Below, piece after piece: positions 31,082 through 38,904 of a stretch of DNA of 44,607 nt. The stretch is taken from NCBI GenBank assembly GCA_017540905.1, contig JAFYAC010000059.1, forward strand, positions 1-44,607, written 5' to 3'. A model generated the notes under the pieces. The model saw only the letters and a list, made by a program, of their open reading frames with translations, searched no databases and had not been told where the DNA came from. Within the stretch, counting starts at the first letter, position 1. Each line of letters opens with the position of its first letter. The position numbers were made by a program, and so were the translations under genes. This stretch comes from Kiritimatiellia bacterium (lineage in GTDB: Bacteria > Verrucomicrobiota > Kiritimatiellia > CAIQIC01 > Lenti-01).

Positions 31082-34000
31082 ATGAAACCCGCCCTCCGCA
31101 AACCCCTCCGCCTCGCCCTCTGGCTTCTCGCCATCGTCCTCCTGCTGGCCGCCGCCGAGTGGGCCAGCGCCCTCTGGCTCGGGCACCGCTCCACCCGCTA
31201 CCTCGTCCCCGGCGAAACCAACGGCTCCCCCGCGTGGGTGGACAACCCGTCGTTCCCCCTCCGCTTCGCCCTCCCGCGCGCCGCCGGACTCCCCCCGCCC
31301 ATGGCCGCCGTGCGCGACTCCGAGGACCGCGCCTACCGCGTCTGCGTCCTCACCGACTCCACCCCCCTCGGCCCCGCCCCCCACTCCGCCGACTTCGCCT
31401 TCCCGCGCCAGCTCGAAGCCCTCCTCCGCGCACGCTTCCCGGACATCCCCGTCGAAGTCCACCACATGACCTGCCCCGGCGCCAACTCCCACGTCCTGCG
31501 CGAAATCGCCCGCGACCTCCGCAAACTCCGCCCCGACGCCGTCGTCGTCGTCTGCGGCAACGACGAACTCGCGGGCCCCTTCGGCCCCGTCGCCGCCCCC
31601 GCCTTCTTCCCCGCCCCCTTCCGCTTCCGGATCGGCACCGCCTTCGCGCGGCCCTTCGTCCTGCTCACCCGCTTCCGCCTCGCGCAGGCCCTCCGCGAAC
31701 TCCTCGCCCGCCGCGCCCCCGACGCCGCCGACCGCGCCGTCTGGACCTCCCGCGAGCCCCTGCTCGCCCCCGGCTGGCTCCGCCCCGGCGACCCCGGCCT
31801 CGCCGACGCCCGCGAAGCCTACTCCGACAACCTCGACGCCATCCTCTCCCTCGCCGCCGCCTCCTCCCCCGCCGTCCTCGCCTGCACCACCCCCGTCAAC
31901 CTCCGCGACTGCGCCCCCTTCGCCACCGCATGGTCCACCGACTCCGAAACCTCGCAGCTCGACCGCGAAGACCTCTTCCGCGCCATCGCCAACGAAGCCA
32001 CCCTCCCCGACGAATCCGCCCGCCTCTACGACGCCATCCTCGCCCGCTCCCCCGCCCACGCCGAAGCCCTCTACCGCTCCGGCCTCCTCGCCCTCCGCCG
32101 CGGCCACCCCGACCTCGCCGCCACCCGCCTCTCCGCCGCGCGCGACGCCGACGCCTTCCGCATGCGCTGCGACTCCACCTTCAACCTCCTGATGGCCAAC
32201 GCCGCCGACCGCGCCGAAGTCGAATTCCTCGACGCCGCCGCCATCTTCGCCGACCGCTCCGAAGCCCACTCCCCCGGGCACGAACTCTTCCTCGACCCCG
32301 TCCACATGACCTTCGAGGGCCACTACCTCCTCGCCACCTCCATCCTCGACGCCCTTTCCGCCCTCGGCGCCCTCCCCGACGGCCCCACCGCCGACCTCCC
32401 CGGCGGGGACGACCCGGACCGCCCCGCCCCGCCCCGCCCCGACGCCGGTGCCCTCGCCGACACCCTCCTCTACTCCCCCTGGGGCCGCGCCGACGACCTC
32501 GCCGCCGTCCTCGCCGCCCTCCGCGAGCCCCCCTACCGCAACCAGCCCGGCCGCGACGGCGCCATCGCCCGCCTCCGGGAAGAAAAGAAGCACGCCGACG
32601 CCCAGGCCCAGGCCCTGGACGCCGTCGCCTCCGCCATCCACGCCCGCCGCCTCGCCGCCGCCCCCGGCGACCCCGCCCTCGCCGCACTCGCCGCCCGCAG
32701 CTTCCTCGCCGCCGGCGACTTCCCCGCCGCCGCGGACGCCGCCCGCACCGCCCTCTCCGCCTGGCCCCACCGCCCCGACATCCGCGCCCTCCCCATCCTC
32801 GCCGACCTCCTCGCGCGCGACCCCGACGCCGAAGCCGACGACGCCCTCCGCGCCTCCCTCAGCGCCTCCCTCCCCGACCTCGACGCCGACCCCATCGGCG
32901 AGCGCGTCGCCAACCACTACTACCTCCTCGACATCGAAATGAAGCGCCCCTCCAGGGAAGTCCCCGGCGACGCCAAGAACTTCGACAACGAATTCCGCGA
33001 CGCCATCAACGACGGCCTCTCCGCCTGGGTCGCCAACCTCCCCGAAGCCGACCTCGCCCTCGCCCTCCCCGCCAACCCAGACGACCCCTCCGACCCCGCC
33101 CTCGCCGACAACCCCGACACCCCCTGGCCCGACGACCTCGTCGTCGGCGCCCGCCGGGCCCTCCGCTACCTCGACGACGCCACCGCCGCCAACGCCTCCG
33201 CCTCCGACGCCCTCGCCGCCGCCAACGCCGAACTGGAAAAAACCCGCGCCGACCTCGACAAGGCCTCCAAGACCGCCGAAACCACCGCCGCCGATCTCCA
33301 GGAAGCCCAGGACGCCCTCTCCAAGGCCCGCATCTCCTACTCCCGCGACCCCCTCGCCGCCACCCAGAACATCTCCGACCTCATCCGCAAGACCAACCAG
33401 CTCCAGACCCGCGAACTCGCCGCACGCGCCGCCGTCCAGAAGCTCGAAAAACGCATCGGCCCCGCCGAGGAAAAGGTCCAAACCTGCTCCGCCGCCGCCG
33501 CCGAAGCCGCCGCCACGCTCGAGGACGCCGAATACGAGTCCGGCGTGGCCATCCGCCGCATCCGCGACGTCTGGCTCGCCGACCGCGACAAACTCGTCGC
33601 CGAAACCACCGCCGCCGGCGCCGCCGACGACCGCATCGAATGCCTGGACATCCCCGGCCTCTGGGGCCCGCCCTTCCCCGAAGTCCAGGCCCTCCGCGCC
33701 TTCGCCTCCAGCCGGGCCGCCGAAGGCGCCGTGAAGGCCTTCGAATTCTCCCACGCCGAACTCATGCGCATCGATGGCCTCCGCAAGGATCGCCACCGCG
33801 AGTTCCGCAAGACCACCTGCGACCGGGCCTTCGCCGAAAAACTCCCCGCCCTCGTCCCCCCCCGCGGCAACAAGCCCCCCGCCCCCACCCCCGCCGACCT
33901 CGATGCCGCCCAATCCATCGGCGCCACCCTCTCCGCCGCGCGCCTCTACCCCTTCGCCCTCCCCTGGCACCGCTACGTCCTCGACTCCGACCCCGCCCGC

Positions 34001-34423
34001 CCCGCCGCCGCCATCGCCCTGGCCAAATGCCTCCGCGAACTCGGCTACCCGGACGAGGCCCCCGCCCCCCTCCAAGCCGCCTCCGGCCTCCTCCCCTCCA
34101 ACCCCGGCCTCCTCGAAGCCCTCGGCTTCCACCTGTGCCTCCTCGAAGACCCCGAACCCGCCGCCGCCGCGTGGGAGCGCTCCGACCGCATCGCCCCCTA
34201 CCGCTACGTCCGCCACTTCCGGCGCGCCGACGCCCTCCACGAAGTCCGCCTCGAACCGGAAGCCTGGCACAACATCGCCCGCTACCTCGAATTCTACCCC
34301 GACGACCCCGCGGCCGTCTCCCTCCGCGCCGCCATCGAACGCCGCCTGCCCGACGACTTCGACCCCACGGCAAAACCCGCCTCCGCCCCCAGGGCCTCCC
34401 TGCTCGACGCCCTGAAAGAATAA
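31082..34423 (+). CDS. Large SGNH-hydrolase-like protein with TPR and coiled-coil regions
   Basis: A 1113-residue protein with an N-terminal membrane anchor (about 9-26, LRLALWLLAIVLLLAAAEWA). SGNH/GDSL-type motifs: CVLTDSTPLG with Ser93 (nucleophile block), GNDE at 159-162, and DPVH at 405-408 with the catalytic His. A TPR-like region follows (ARLYDAILARSPAHAEALYRS), then a helical coiled-coil part (about 716-830, ELEKTRADLDKASKTAETTA) and a C-terminal TPR-like half. SGNH proteins often modify acyl or sugar esters of glycans, but the substrate is unknown. No Shine-Dalgarno; a candidate operator lies just upstream. It is followed after 2 nt by a sugar nucleotidyltransferase. Confidence 0.75.
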   Translation: MKPALRKPLRLALWLLAIVLLLAAAEWASALWLGHRSTRYLVPGETNGSPAWVDNPSFPLRFALPRAAGLPPPMAAVRDSEDRAYRVCVLTDSTPLGPAPHSADFAFPRQLEALLRARFPDIPVEVHHMTCPGANSHVLREIARDLRKLRPDAVVVVCGNDELAGPFGPVAAPAFFPAPFRFRIGTAFARPFVLLTRFRLAQALRELLARRAPDAADRAVWTSREPLLAPGWLRPGDPGLADAREAYSDNLDAILSLAAASSPAVLACTTPVNLRDCAPFATAWSTDSETSQLDREDLFRAIANEATLPDESARLYDAILARSPAHAEALYRSGLLALRRGHPDLAATRLSAARDADAFRMRCDSTFNLLMANAADRAEVEFLDAAAIFADRSEAHSPGHELFLDPVHMTFEGHYLLATSILDALSALGALPDGPTADLPGGDDPDRPAPPRPDAGALADTLLYSPWGRADDLAAVLAALREPPYRNQPGRDGAIARLREEKKHADAQAQALDAVASAIHARRLAAAPGDPALAALAARSFLAAGDFPAAADAARTALSAWPHRPDIRALPILADLLARDPDAEADDALRASLSASLPDLDADPIGERVANHYYLLDIEMKRPSREVPGDAKNFDNEFRDAINDGLSAWVANLPEADLALALPANPDDPSDPALADNPDTPWPDDLVVGARRALRYLDDATAANASASDALAAANAELEKTRADLDKASKTAETTAADLQEAQDALSKARISYSRDPLAATQNISDLIRKTNQLQTRELAARAAVQKLEKRIGPAEEKVQTCSAAAAEAAATLEDAEYESGVAIRRIRDVWLADRDKLVAETTAAGAADDRIECLDIPGLWGPPFPEVQALRAFASSRAAEGAVKAFEFSHAELMRIDGLRKDRHREFRKTTCDRAFAEKLPALVPPRGNKPPAPTPADLDAAQSIGATLSAARLYPFALPWHRYVLDSDPARPAAAIALAKCLRELGYPDEAPAPLQAASGLLPSNPGLLEALGFHLCLLEDPEPAAAAWERSDRIAPYRYVRHFRRADALHEVRLEPEAWHNIARYLEFYPDDPAAVSLRAAIERRLPDDFDPTAKPASAPRASLLDALKE

Positions 34424-34425
34424 CC

Positions 34426-35184
34426 ATGCCGCCACCCCTCCCCGCCATCCTCCTCCTCGGCGGCGCCGGCACCCGCATCGCCGCCCTCTACCCCGGCCTC
34501 CCCAAGGCCCTCGTCCCCGTCGCCGGACGCCCCTTCCTCGAGCACCAGCTCCTCTGGCTCGCCCGCAACGGCCTCCGCCGCGTCCACCTCGCCGCCGGCA
34601 TCAAGGCCGGCCCCCTCGAAGACTGGCTCGCCGCCCCCCGCCCCGCCGACCTCCGCGACCTCGACATCACCCTCTCCCGCGAACCCACCCCCCTGGGCAC
34701 CGGCGGCGCCCTCCGCCACCTCCTCCCCATCCTCCCCGACGCCCCCGCCTTCCTCTCCTTCAACGGCGACACCCTCACCCCCAACCTCTCCCTTGACCTC
34801 TCCGAACTTCTTCCTTCTTCCTTCTCCCTTCCTACTTCCCCTTCCACCGCCCACCTCTGGGCCATCCCCGTCCCCGACGCCACCCGCTACGGCACCCTCG
34901 ACTTCGACCCCGCCACCCGCCGCGTCACCGCCTTCCGCGAAAAAGCCGCCACCGCCTCCGGCCACGTCAACGCCGGCATCTACCTCATCCCCCGCCCCCT
35001 CCTCGAAACCATCCCCGCCGACCGCCCCGTCTCCCTCGAAACTGAATGCCTCCCCCGCTGGGCCGCCGCCTCCCTCCTCCTCGCCCACCCCGCCCCCCCT
35101 CCCCTCCTCGACATGGGCACCCCCGACGGCCTCGCCCAAATGACCCACTTCCTGCAATCCGCCCCCCCGAAATCTGAAATCTGA
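34426..35184 (+). CDS. Sugar-phosphate nucleotidyltransferase
   Basis: A 252-residue enzyme of the NTP_transferase fold: LLGGAGTRIAALYPGLPKAL at 11-30 (nucleotide-binding loop), FLSFNGDTLTPNLSLDL (NGD metal site), VNAGIYLI, and a C-terminal LLDMGTPDGLAQM. Closest in look to D-glycero-D-manno-heptose-phosphate guanylyltransferases (HddC) or hexose-1-phosphate transferases; the sugar is not determined. It probably serves surface glycan synthesis together with the adjacent genes. Two oddities: a heptamer repeat of CCTTCTT type is embedded in frame (34806-34847), adding Ser/Pro-rich SELLPSSFSLPTSPSTA, and the last residues with the TGA stop come from another heptamer array (35169-35238), so the natural C-terminus may have been trimmed. 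Confidence 0.85.
   Translation: MPPPLPAILLLGGAGTRIAALYPGLPKALVPVAGRPFLEHQLLWLARNGLRRVHLAAGIKAGPLEDWLAAPRPADLRDLDITLSREPTPLGTGGALRHLLPILPDAPAFLSFNGDTLTPNLSLDLSELLPSSFSLPTSPSTAHLWAIPVPDATRYGTLDFDPATRRVTAFREKAATASGHVNAGIYLIPRPLLETIPADRPVSLETECLPRWAAASLLLAHPAPPPLLDMGTPDGLAQMTHFLQSAPPKSEI
34806..34847 (+). repeat. Heptamer tandem repeat, CCTTCTT type, inside a coding sequence
   Basis: Units acttctt, ccttctt, ccttctc, ccttcct, acttccc, cttccac: six 7-bp units, 42 bp, in frame. Confidence 0.75.
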
Positions 35185-35238
35185 GATTTGAAATTTGAGA
35201 TCTGAGATTTGAAATATGAGATTTGAGATTTGAACTCT
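35169..35238 (+). repeat. Heptamer tandem repeat, GARATYT type, ten units
   Basis: Exactly ten 7-bp units (gaaatct, gaaatct, gagattt, gaaattt, gagatct, gagattt, gaaatat, gagattt, gagattt, gaactct). AT-rich in a GC-rich window. It supplies the stop codon of the nucleotidyltransferase gene and lies 18 bp before the PAP2 start. Confidence 0.9.
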
Positions 35239-35255
35239 AAACCCCGAACTCCCCC

Positions 35256-36158
35256 ATGCCCCTCCTCCACTACCTCGCCGCCCACCGCACCCCCGCCCTC
35301 GACGCCTTCTTCCAGGCCGTCTCCGAGATTGGCCACGGCTACATCCTCCTCGCCCTCGGCGCCGCCCTCCTCTGGCTCGCCAGCCCACGCCTCGGCTACC
35401 GCGCCTTCTTCGGCACCCTGGCCGCCGACACCCTCGGCGACATCGTCAAAGCCCTCGCCCGCGTCCCCCGCCCGTGGATCCTCGACCCCACCCTCGTCCC
35501 CGTCCCGTCCGCCCAGGCCGCCGCCACCTCCTACTCCTTTCCGAGCGGCCACGTCACCCTCTTCAGCGCCTTCCTCCTGATCCTGGCCGCCTCCCTCCCT
35601 GCCCCCTGGCGCCGACGCGCCCTCCCGGCGGCGATCGCCCTCTCCCTCCTCATGGCCCTGAGCCGCATGTACCTCGGCGTCCACACCCCCTGGGACGTCT
35701 CCGCCGGCTTCCTCCTCGCCGCCGCCGTCGCCTTCGCGACCGTCCGCCTCGCCCCCCGCATCGAAACCTCCCCGCGCGCCCGCGCCGCCGCCGCCCTCGC
35801 CCTCCTCCTGGCCGTCGCCGCCGTCTGGATCGCCTTCGCCCTCCTCCCGCCCCCCGAAGACAACCCCCAGTACGCCAAGAGCGTCTACCGCGACCTCTGC
35901 GCCCTCCTCGCCCTCCTCCCCGCGGCCCTCCTCGAACGCCGCTTCGTCAAGCACTCCCCCTCCGCCCTTCCGCCCGCCTACCGCCTCCCCGCCCTCCTCC
36001 TGGGCCTCTGGGGACTCCTCTTCACCGTCAACAACCTTCCCCTCCTCCTCCGCCCCTCCCTCGGCCCCATCCTGGCCGGCAACCTCTCCGCCGCCGCCAA
36101 CCCCCTCTGGACCGCCCTCCTCTTCCCCCTCCTCCTCCTCCCCCTCCGCCGCCCCTGA
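35256..36158 (+). CDS. PAP2-family membrane phosphatase
   Basis: A 300-residue integral membrane phosphatase of the PAP2 superfamily, which removes phosphate from lipid substrates such as phosphatidic acid or undecaprenyl pyrophosphate. The three motifs are intact: K66-x6-RP (KALARVPRP), PSGH at 95-98 and SRMYLGVHTPWD at 136-147. About six hydrophobic segments plus a C-terminal half with no known motif but more membrane helices (LLALLPAALLERRF, ALLLGLWGLLFTVNNLPLLL). No clear Shine-Dalgarno; the heptamer array is directly upstream. It probably belongs to the surface-glycan transcript before it. Confidence 0.9.
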   Translation: MPLLHYLAAHRTPALDAFFQAVSEIGHGYILLALGAALLWLASPRLGYRAFFGTLAADTLGDIVKALARVPRPWILDPTLVPVPSAQAAATSYSFPSGHVTLFSAFLLILAASLPAPWRRRALPAAIALSLLMALSRMYLGVHTPWDVSAGFLLAAAVAFATVRLAPRIETSPRARAAAALALLLAVAAVWIAFALLPPPEDNPQYAKSVYRDLCALLALLPAALLERRFVKHSPSALPPAYRLPALLLGLWGLLFTVNNLPLLLRPSLGPILAGNLSAAANPLWTALLFPLLLLPLRRP

Positions 36159-36207
36159 GCCCCCCAACCCTTCCTCCCTGCCCCCTCTCGCCCCTCTTCC
36201 TCCCATC

Positions 36208-36228
36208 GCGTGAGATTACAGAAAACAC
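36208..36228 (+). repeat. Interspersed GAGATTAYGG motif, copy 12
   Basis: CGTGAGATTACAGAAAAC and flanks, 49 nt after the PAP2 stop, same strand. Following bases AAATTCC weakly pair with GAAAA. Confidence 0.7.
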
Positions 36229-36297
36229 ACACAAATTCCACACACATTCACAAACATCACCCTCATAAAAACATCCGCCCCCGGCGTGCGCCGCTTC

Positions 36298-36322
36298 CGG
36301 CGATGCGGCTTTCCGCCGCGCC
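36298..36322 (+). repeat. Degenerate REP palindrome
   Basis: GATGCGGCTTTCCGCCGC: GCGGC-stem type with a diverged head; a second small inverted repeat (GATGCCGCGGCC / GGCCGCCTCGCATC) follows to 36362. Confidence 0.4.
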
Positions 36323-36360
36323 CAAACGGAGATGCCGCGGCCGCAGGCCGCCTCGCATCT

Positions 36361-36388
36361 CGTCACCCGTCACTCGTCACTTGTCGCG
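36361..36388 (+). repeat. Heptamer tandem repeat, CGTCACT type, at the end of a gene
   Basis: Units cgtcacc, cgtcact, cgtcact, tgtcgcg; on the minus strand it encodes the last residues (QVTSDG) and stop of the gene 36363-37202. Confidence 0.7.
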
Positions 36389-37202
36389 CCGAAGGCGCGC
36401 CCGCGAACAGCTCCGCCTGGTACCCCGCCTTCAACCCGTACACGCCGGGCCCCTTTCGCTCCGCCGCGGGGTCCCCGAGCACCCACTGGCGGACCTTGCC
36501 CACGCCCCGCTGGCATTCCGGGAACGCCGCCGCGTTGTACGCCGCCGCCAGCGCCTCCAGCCGCAACTCCCCGCGCGCGAGCAGAATCTCCCGCAGCACC
36601 CGGGGCGCGTCCCGTTCCAGCAGCCCCGCCCGGCCATCCCGGAGCACCAGCGCGTCCGGCATCGACCTGGCCAACCGCTCCAGGAGCCGCGCATCCCCGA
36701 CGCTCCCCGAGAGCGTCCCCAGCTGCACCGCCGCGCCCGCCCGGCGGAGTGCATCCCTGAGCCGCCCGTCCACCGCATCGGCCTGTTCCTCCCCCAGGAC
36801 CGTGAACACGCCCCGGTGCAACCCAATCCTCCCCGGCGCCGCGTCGTGCAACACCAGCAGCGCCCCCGTGGGCGAGACCCCGTCCCATAGCGGATTCCCC
36901 CCGGCGGCGGCGGTCCATTCCCCGGGCATCATGGCCCCGCCGGCCGCCTCCAGGGCCGCCCGCGCCACCCCGTACAACCCGTCCGCCGCCCGCTGCGCCG
37001 CCTCCCCCGAAAGCGCCTCCCGGGCCCGTTCCAGGATTTGCCGTGCCCGCTCCCGCGTGACGCCGAGTTCCTTGCCCACCTTCGCGAGCGTCGCCTCGTG
37101 GAGGGCCACCCCGTACCCTTCCCCGTCGAGCGCCCGCCGCGCCCATACCGCCTCCCTCCATCTCCCCGGCAGCGCCCCCTCCAACCATGCCGCGAACTTC
37201 AT
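36363..37202 (-). CDS. Sigma70-region-4-like DNA-binding protein
   Basis: A 279-residue protein. At residues about 37-64, TLAKVGKELGVTRERARQIL then ERAREAL is the typical helix-turn-helix of sigma factor region 4 (compare the -35-recognising helix with TRERxRQI). No regions 1-3 are visible, so it is not a sigma factor by itself. The rest is helical with winged-helix-like parts (GVFTVLGEEQADAVDGRLRD). It may be an RNA polymerase-binding or transcription regulator; function unknown. Start 37202 has aaggaggg upstream at 5-8 nt. The C-terminal residues come from a heptamer repeat, so its original end has been replaced. Confidence 0.75.
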   Translation of the reverse strand: MKFAAWLEGALPGRWREAVWARRALDGEGYGVALHEATLAKVGKELGVTRERARQILERAREALSGEAAQRAADGLYGVARAALEAAGGAMMPGEWTAAAGGNPLWDGVSPTGALLVLHDAAPGRIGLHRGVFTVLGEEQADAVDGRLRDALRRAGAAVQLGTLSGSVGDARLLERLARSMPDALVLRDGRAGLLERDAPRVLREILLARGELRLEALAAAYNAAAFPECQRGVGKVRQWVLGDPAAERKGPGVYGLKAGYQAELFAGAPSARQVTSDG

Positions 37203-37258
37203 CCCTCCCTCCTTCCCGATGGACTCTTTCCGCCTCCCGCCACTCGCCCCCTGCACGC

Positions 37259-37340
37259 GGCCGCGACGGAGCGCGGCCCTCCCCATGCGCCCCCTTTCCG
37301 GACGGCTACCCAGGCGGGAGGGCCGTGCTTCGTCACGGCC
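37259..37340. repeat. REP doublet, heads facing inward
   Basis: 37259-37284 (reverse: head GGGAGGG, stem GGCCGCG, loop CTCCGT) and 37316-37340 (head GGGAGGG, stem GGCCGTG, loop CTTCGT). Stems differ between the two units, but the head is the same. Located between the fumarase-family gene and the sigma-4-like gene, both minus-strand. Confidence 0.85.
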
Positions 37341-37405
37341 GCAACGGAATCACGGCGCATGGGCAGCGACATCTCTCTCCCCAAGCACGCCATCGCCCAC
37401 CCCGC

Positions 37406-38800
37406 TCAGAGGTTCGGCCCCGTCGACTCCGCCACCAGCTTTCCGTACTCCGCCTCCGTCAGCAAGCCCTTCTCCAGCGCGAGCTCCTTCAGCGTCATCC
37501 CCCGCGCCAGTCCCTCCTTGACGAGGCCCGCGACCCGGTCGTAACCCAGCCGCGGATTCAGGATCGTCGCCAACCCCGCGCTACGTTCCAGGTTCGCCCG
37601 GCACCGTTCCTCCCGCGCCTCGATGCCCTCCACGCACTTCTCCGCCAGCAGCCCCGCCGCCCGTTCCAGCAACTCCAGCTCCCGCAGCACGTCGGCGGCG
37701 ACCAGCGGCATGTGGGTGTTCAGCTCCAGCTGTCCCGCGCCGCACGCGAGCGCCACCGCGTGGTCCAGCCCCTGAATCTGCATCATCGCCATGTTGACCG
37801 CCTCGCAGATGGACGGATTCACCTTTCCCGGCATGATGCTCGACCCCGGCTCCACCGCCGGCAACGATATCTCCCCGATCCCCGTGTTCGGGCCCGACGC
37901 CAGCAACCGCAGGTTGTTCGCAATCTGCTGGATGTCCAGCGCCGCGCACCGCACCGCGCCCGAAAGCGCCGCGAAGTCCGTCAGAAACTGCGTGGCCTGC
38001 AAGCCATCCTCCGCCACCCGGAACCGCACCCCCGTACGCCGGTTCAGGGCCGCGATCAAATCCTTACGGAAAGCCTTCCCCGTGTTGACGCCGGTCCCCA
38101 CCGCGTTCCCGCCCGCCCCGAGTTCGAGCAGCGGCTCCCCGCCCCGCCGGAGCCGGGCCGCCGCCTTGGCGACGGCCACGCCCCACGCGGCGAACTCCTG
38201 GCCGAGCGTGACCGGCACCGCGTCCTGCAAATGCGTGCGCCCCGACTTGACCACCCCGGCGAACTCCTTCCCCTTCGCTTTGAGGGCGTCCGCGAGCCCG
38301 TCCAGCGCATCCGCCACGCCCGGCAGCGCCAGCACGGCCGCGACCTTCGCGCCGGAGGGGAACGTGTTGTTGGTGGACTGCCCCATGTTCACGTCGTCGT
38401 TCGGGTGCACGGGCGACTTGCTCCCCTTCTTGCCCCCGAGCCGCACGTTGGCGAGGTTCGCGACCACCTCGTTGAGGTTCATGTGCGACGACGTACCCGA
38501 GCCCGCCTGGTACACCGGCAGCGCGAACTCCCCGTCCATCCGCCCCGACACCACCTCCCCGCAGGCCCACGCGATCGCCTCCGCCTTTTCCTCCGGGAGC
38601 CGCCCCTCCGCGAGGTTCGCGTCCGCGGCGGCGGCCTTGAGCAGCGCCATGCCCCGGACCACCTCCATCGGCAGGCGCTCCCCGTCCCCGAAGGGGAAAT
38701 TCTCGATCGACCGCGACGTCTGCGCCCCGTACCACGCCGCGTCCGGCACCATGCGTTCCCCCATCGAATCCCGTTCCAGCCTGCATTTCGTCTTTTTCAT
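37406..38800 (-). CDS. fumC: Fumarase/aspartase superfamily lyase, probable class II fumarate hydratase
   Basis: A 464-residue protein, the usual size of FumC, which interconverts fumarate and malate in the citrate cycle. Signature GSSIMPGKVNP at about 316-326 and THLQDAVPVTLGQE at about 187-200 are intact, as are YQAGSGTSSHMNLNEVVAN and HPNDDVNMGQSTNNTF. The last motif is STNN rather than the usual SSND, and the region after the signature (GAGQLELNTHMPLVAADVL) has aspartase-like features, so aspartate ammonia-lyase is an alternative. Start 38800: a TATGGT box lies 6 nt upstream, matching the leaderless pattern. Divergent from the LRR gene at 38905. Confidence 0.8.
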   Translation of the reverse strand: MKKTKCRLERDSMGERMVPDAAWYGAQTSRSIENFPFGDGERLPMEVVRGMALLKAAAADANLAEGRLPEEKAEAIAWACGEVVSGRMDGEFALPVYQAGSGTSSHMNLNEVVANLANVRLGGKKGSKSPVHPNDDVNMGQSTNNTFPSGAKVAAVLALPGVADALDGLADALKAKGKEFAGVVKSGRTHLQDAVPVTLGQEFAAWGVAVAKAAARLRRGGEPLLELGAGGNAVGTGVNTGKAFRKDLIAALNRRTGVRFRVAEDGLQATQFLTDFAALSGAVRCAALDIQQIANNLRLLASGPNTGIGEISLPAVEPGSSIMPGKVNPSICEAVNMAMMQIQGLDHAVALACGAGQLELNTHMPLVAADVLRELELLERAAGLLAEKCVEGIEAREERCRANLERSAGLATILNPRLGYDRVAGLVKEGLARGMTLKELALEKGLLTEAEYGKLVAESTGPNL

Positions 38801-38806
38801 GCCCCC

Positions 38807-38812
38807 ACCATA
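38807..38812 (-). promoter_or_regulatory. Predicted -10 box of the fumarase-family gene
   Basis: Minus strand TATGGT, 6 nt before ATG 38800. No clear -35 at the right distance. Confidence 0.35.
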
Positions 38813-38869
38813 CCCGCTCCCCCGCCCCCCGTCCATCCCGAACCCGCGCGCCCGCCCGTCAAATCGCGC

Positions 38870-38898
38870 TTGCACCCCGGGCGCGGGCAGGCGATAGT
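38870..38898 (+). promoter_or_regulatory. Predicted promoter of the LRR gene
   Basis: TTGCAC (38870-38875), 17-nt spacer, GATAGT (38893-38898), 6 nt to ATG 38905. Leaderless geometry. Confidence 0.55.
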
Positions 38899-38904
38899 GT
38901 CCCC

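Noticed and set aside
31159-34425. Arg/Pro-rich ORF joined in frame to the nucleotidyltransferase
   Set aside because: Only 34426-35184 shows motifs; the upstream part is a frame shadow of the SGNH gene.
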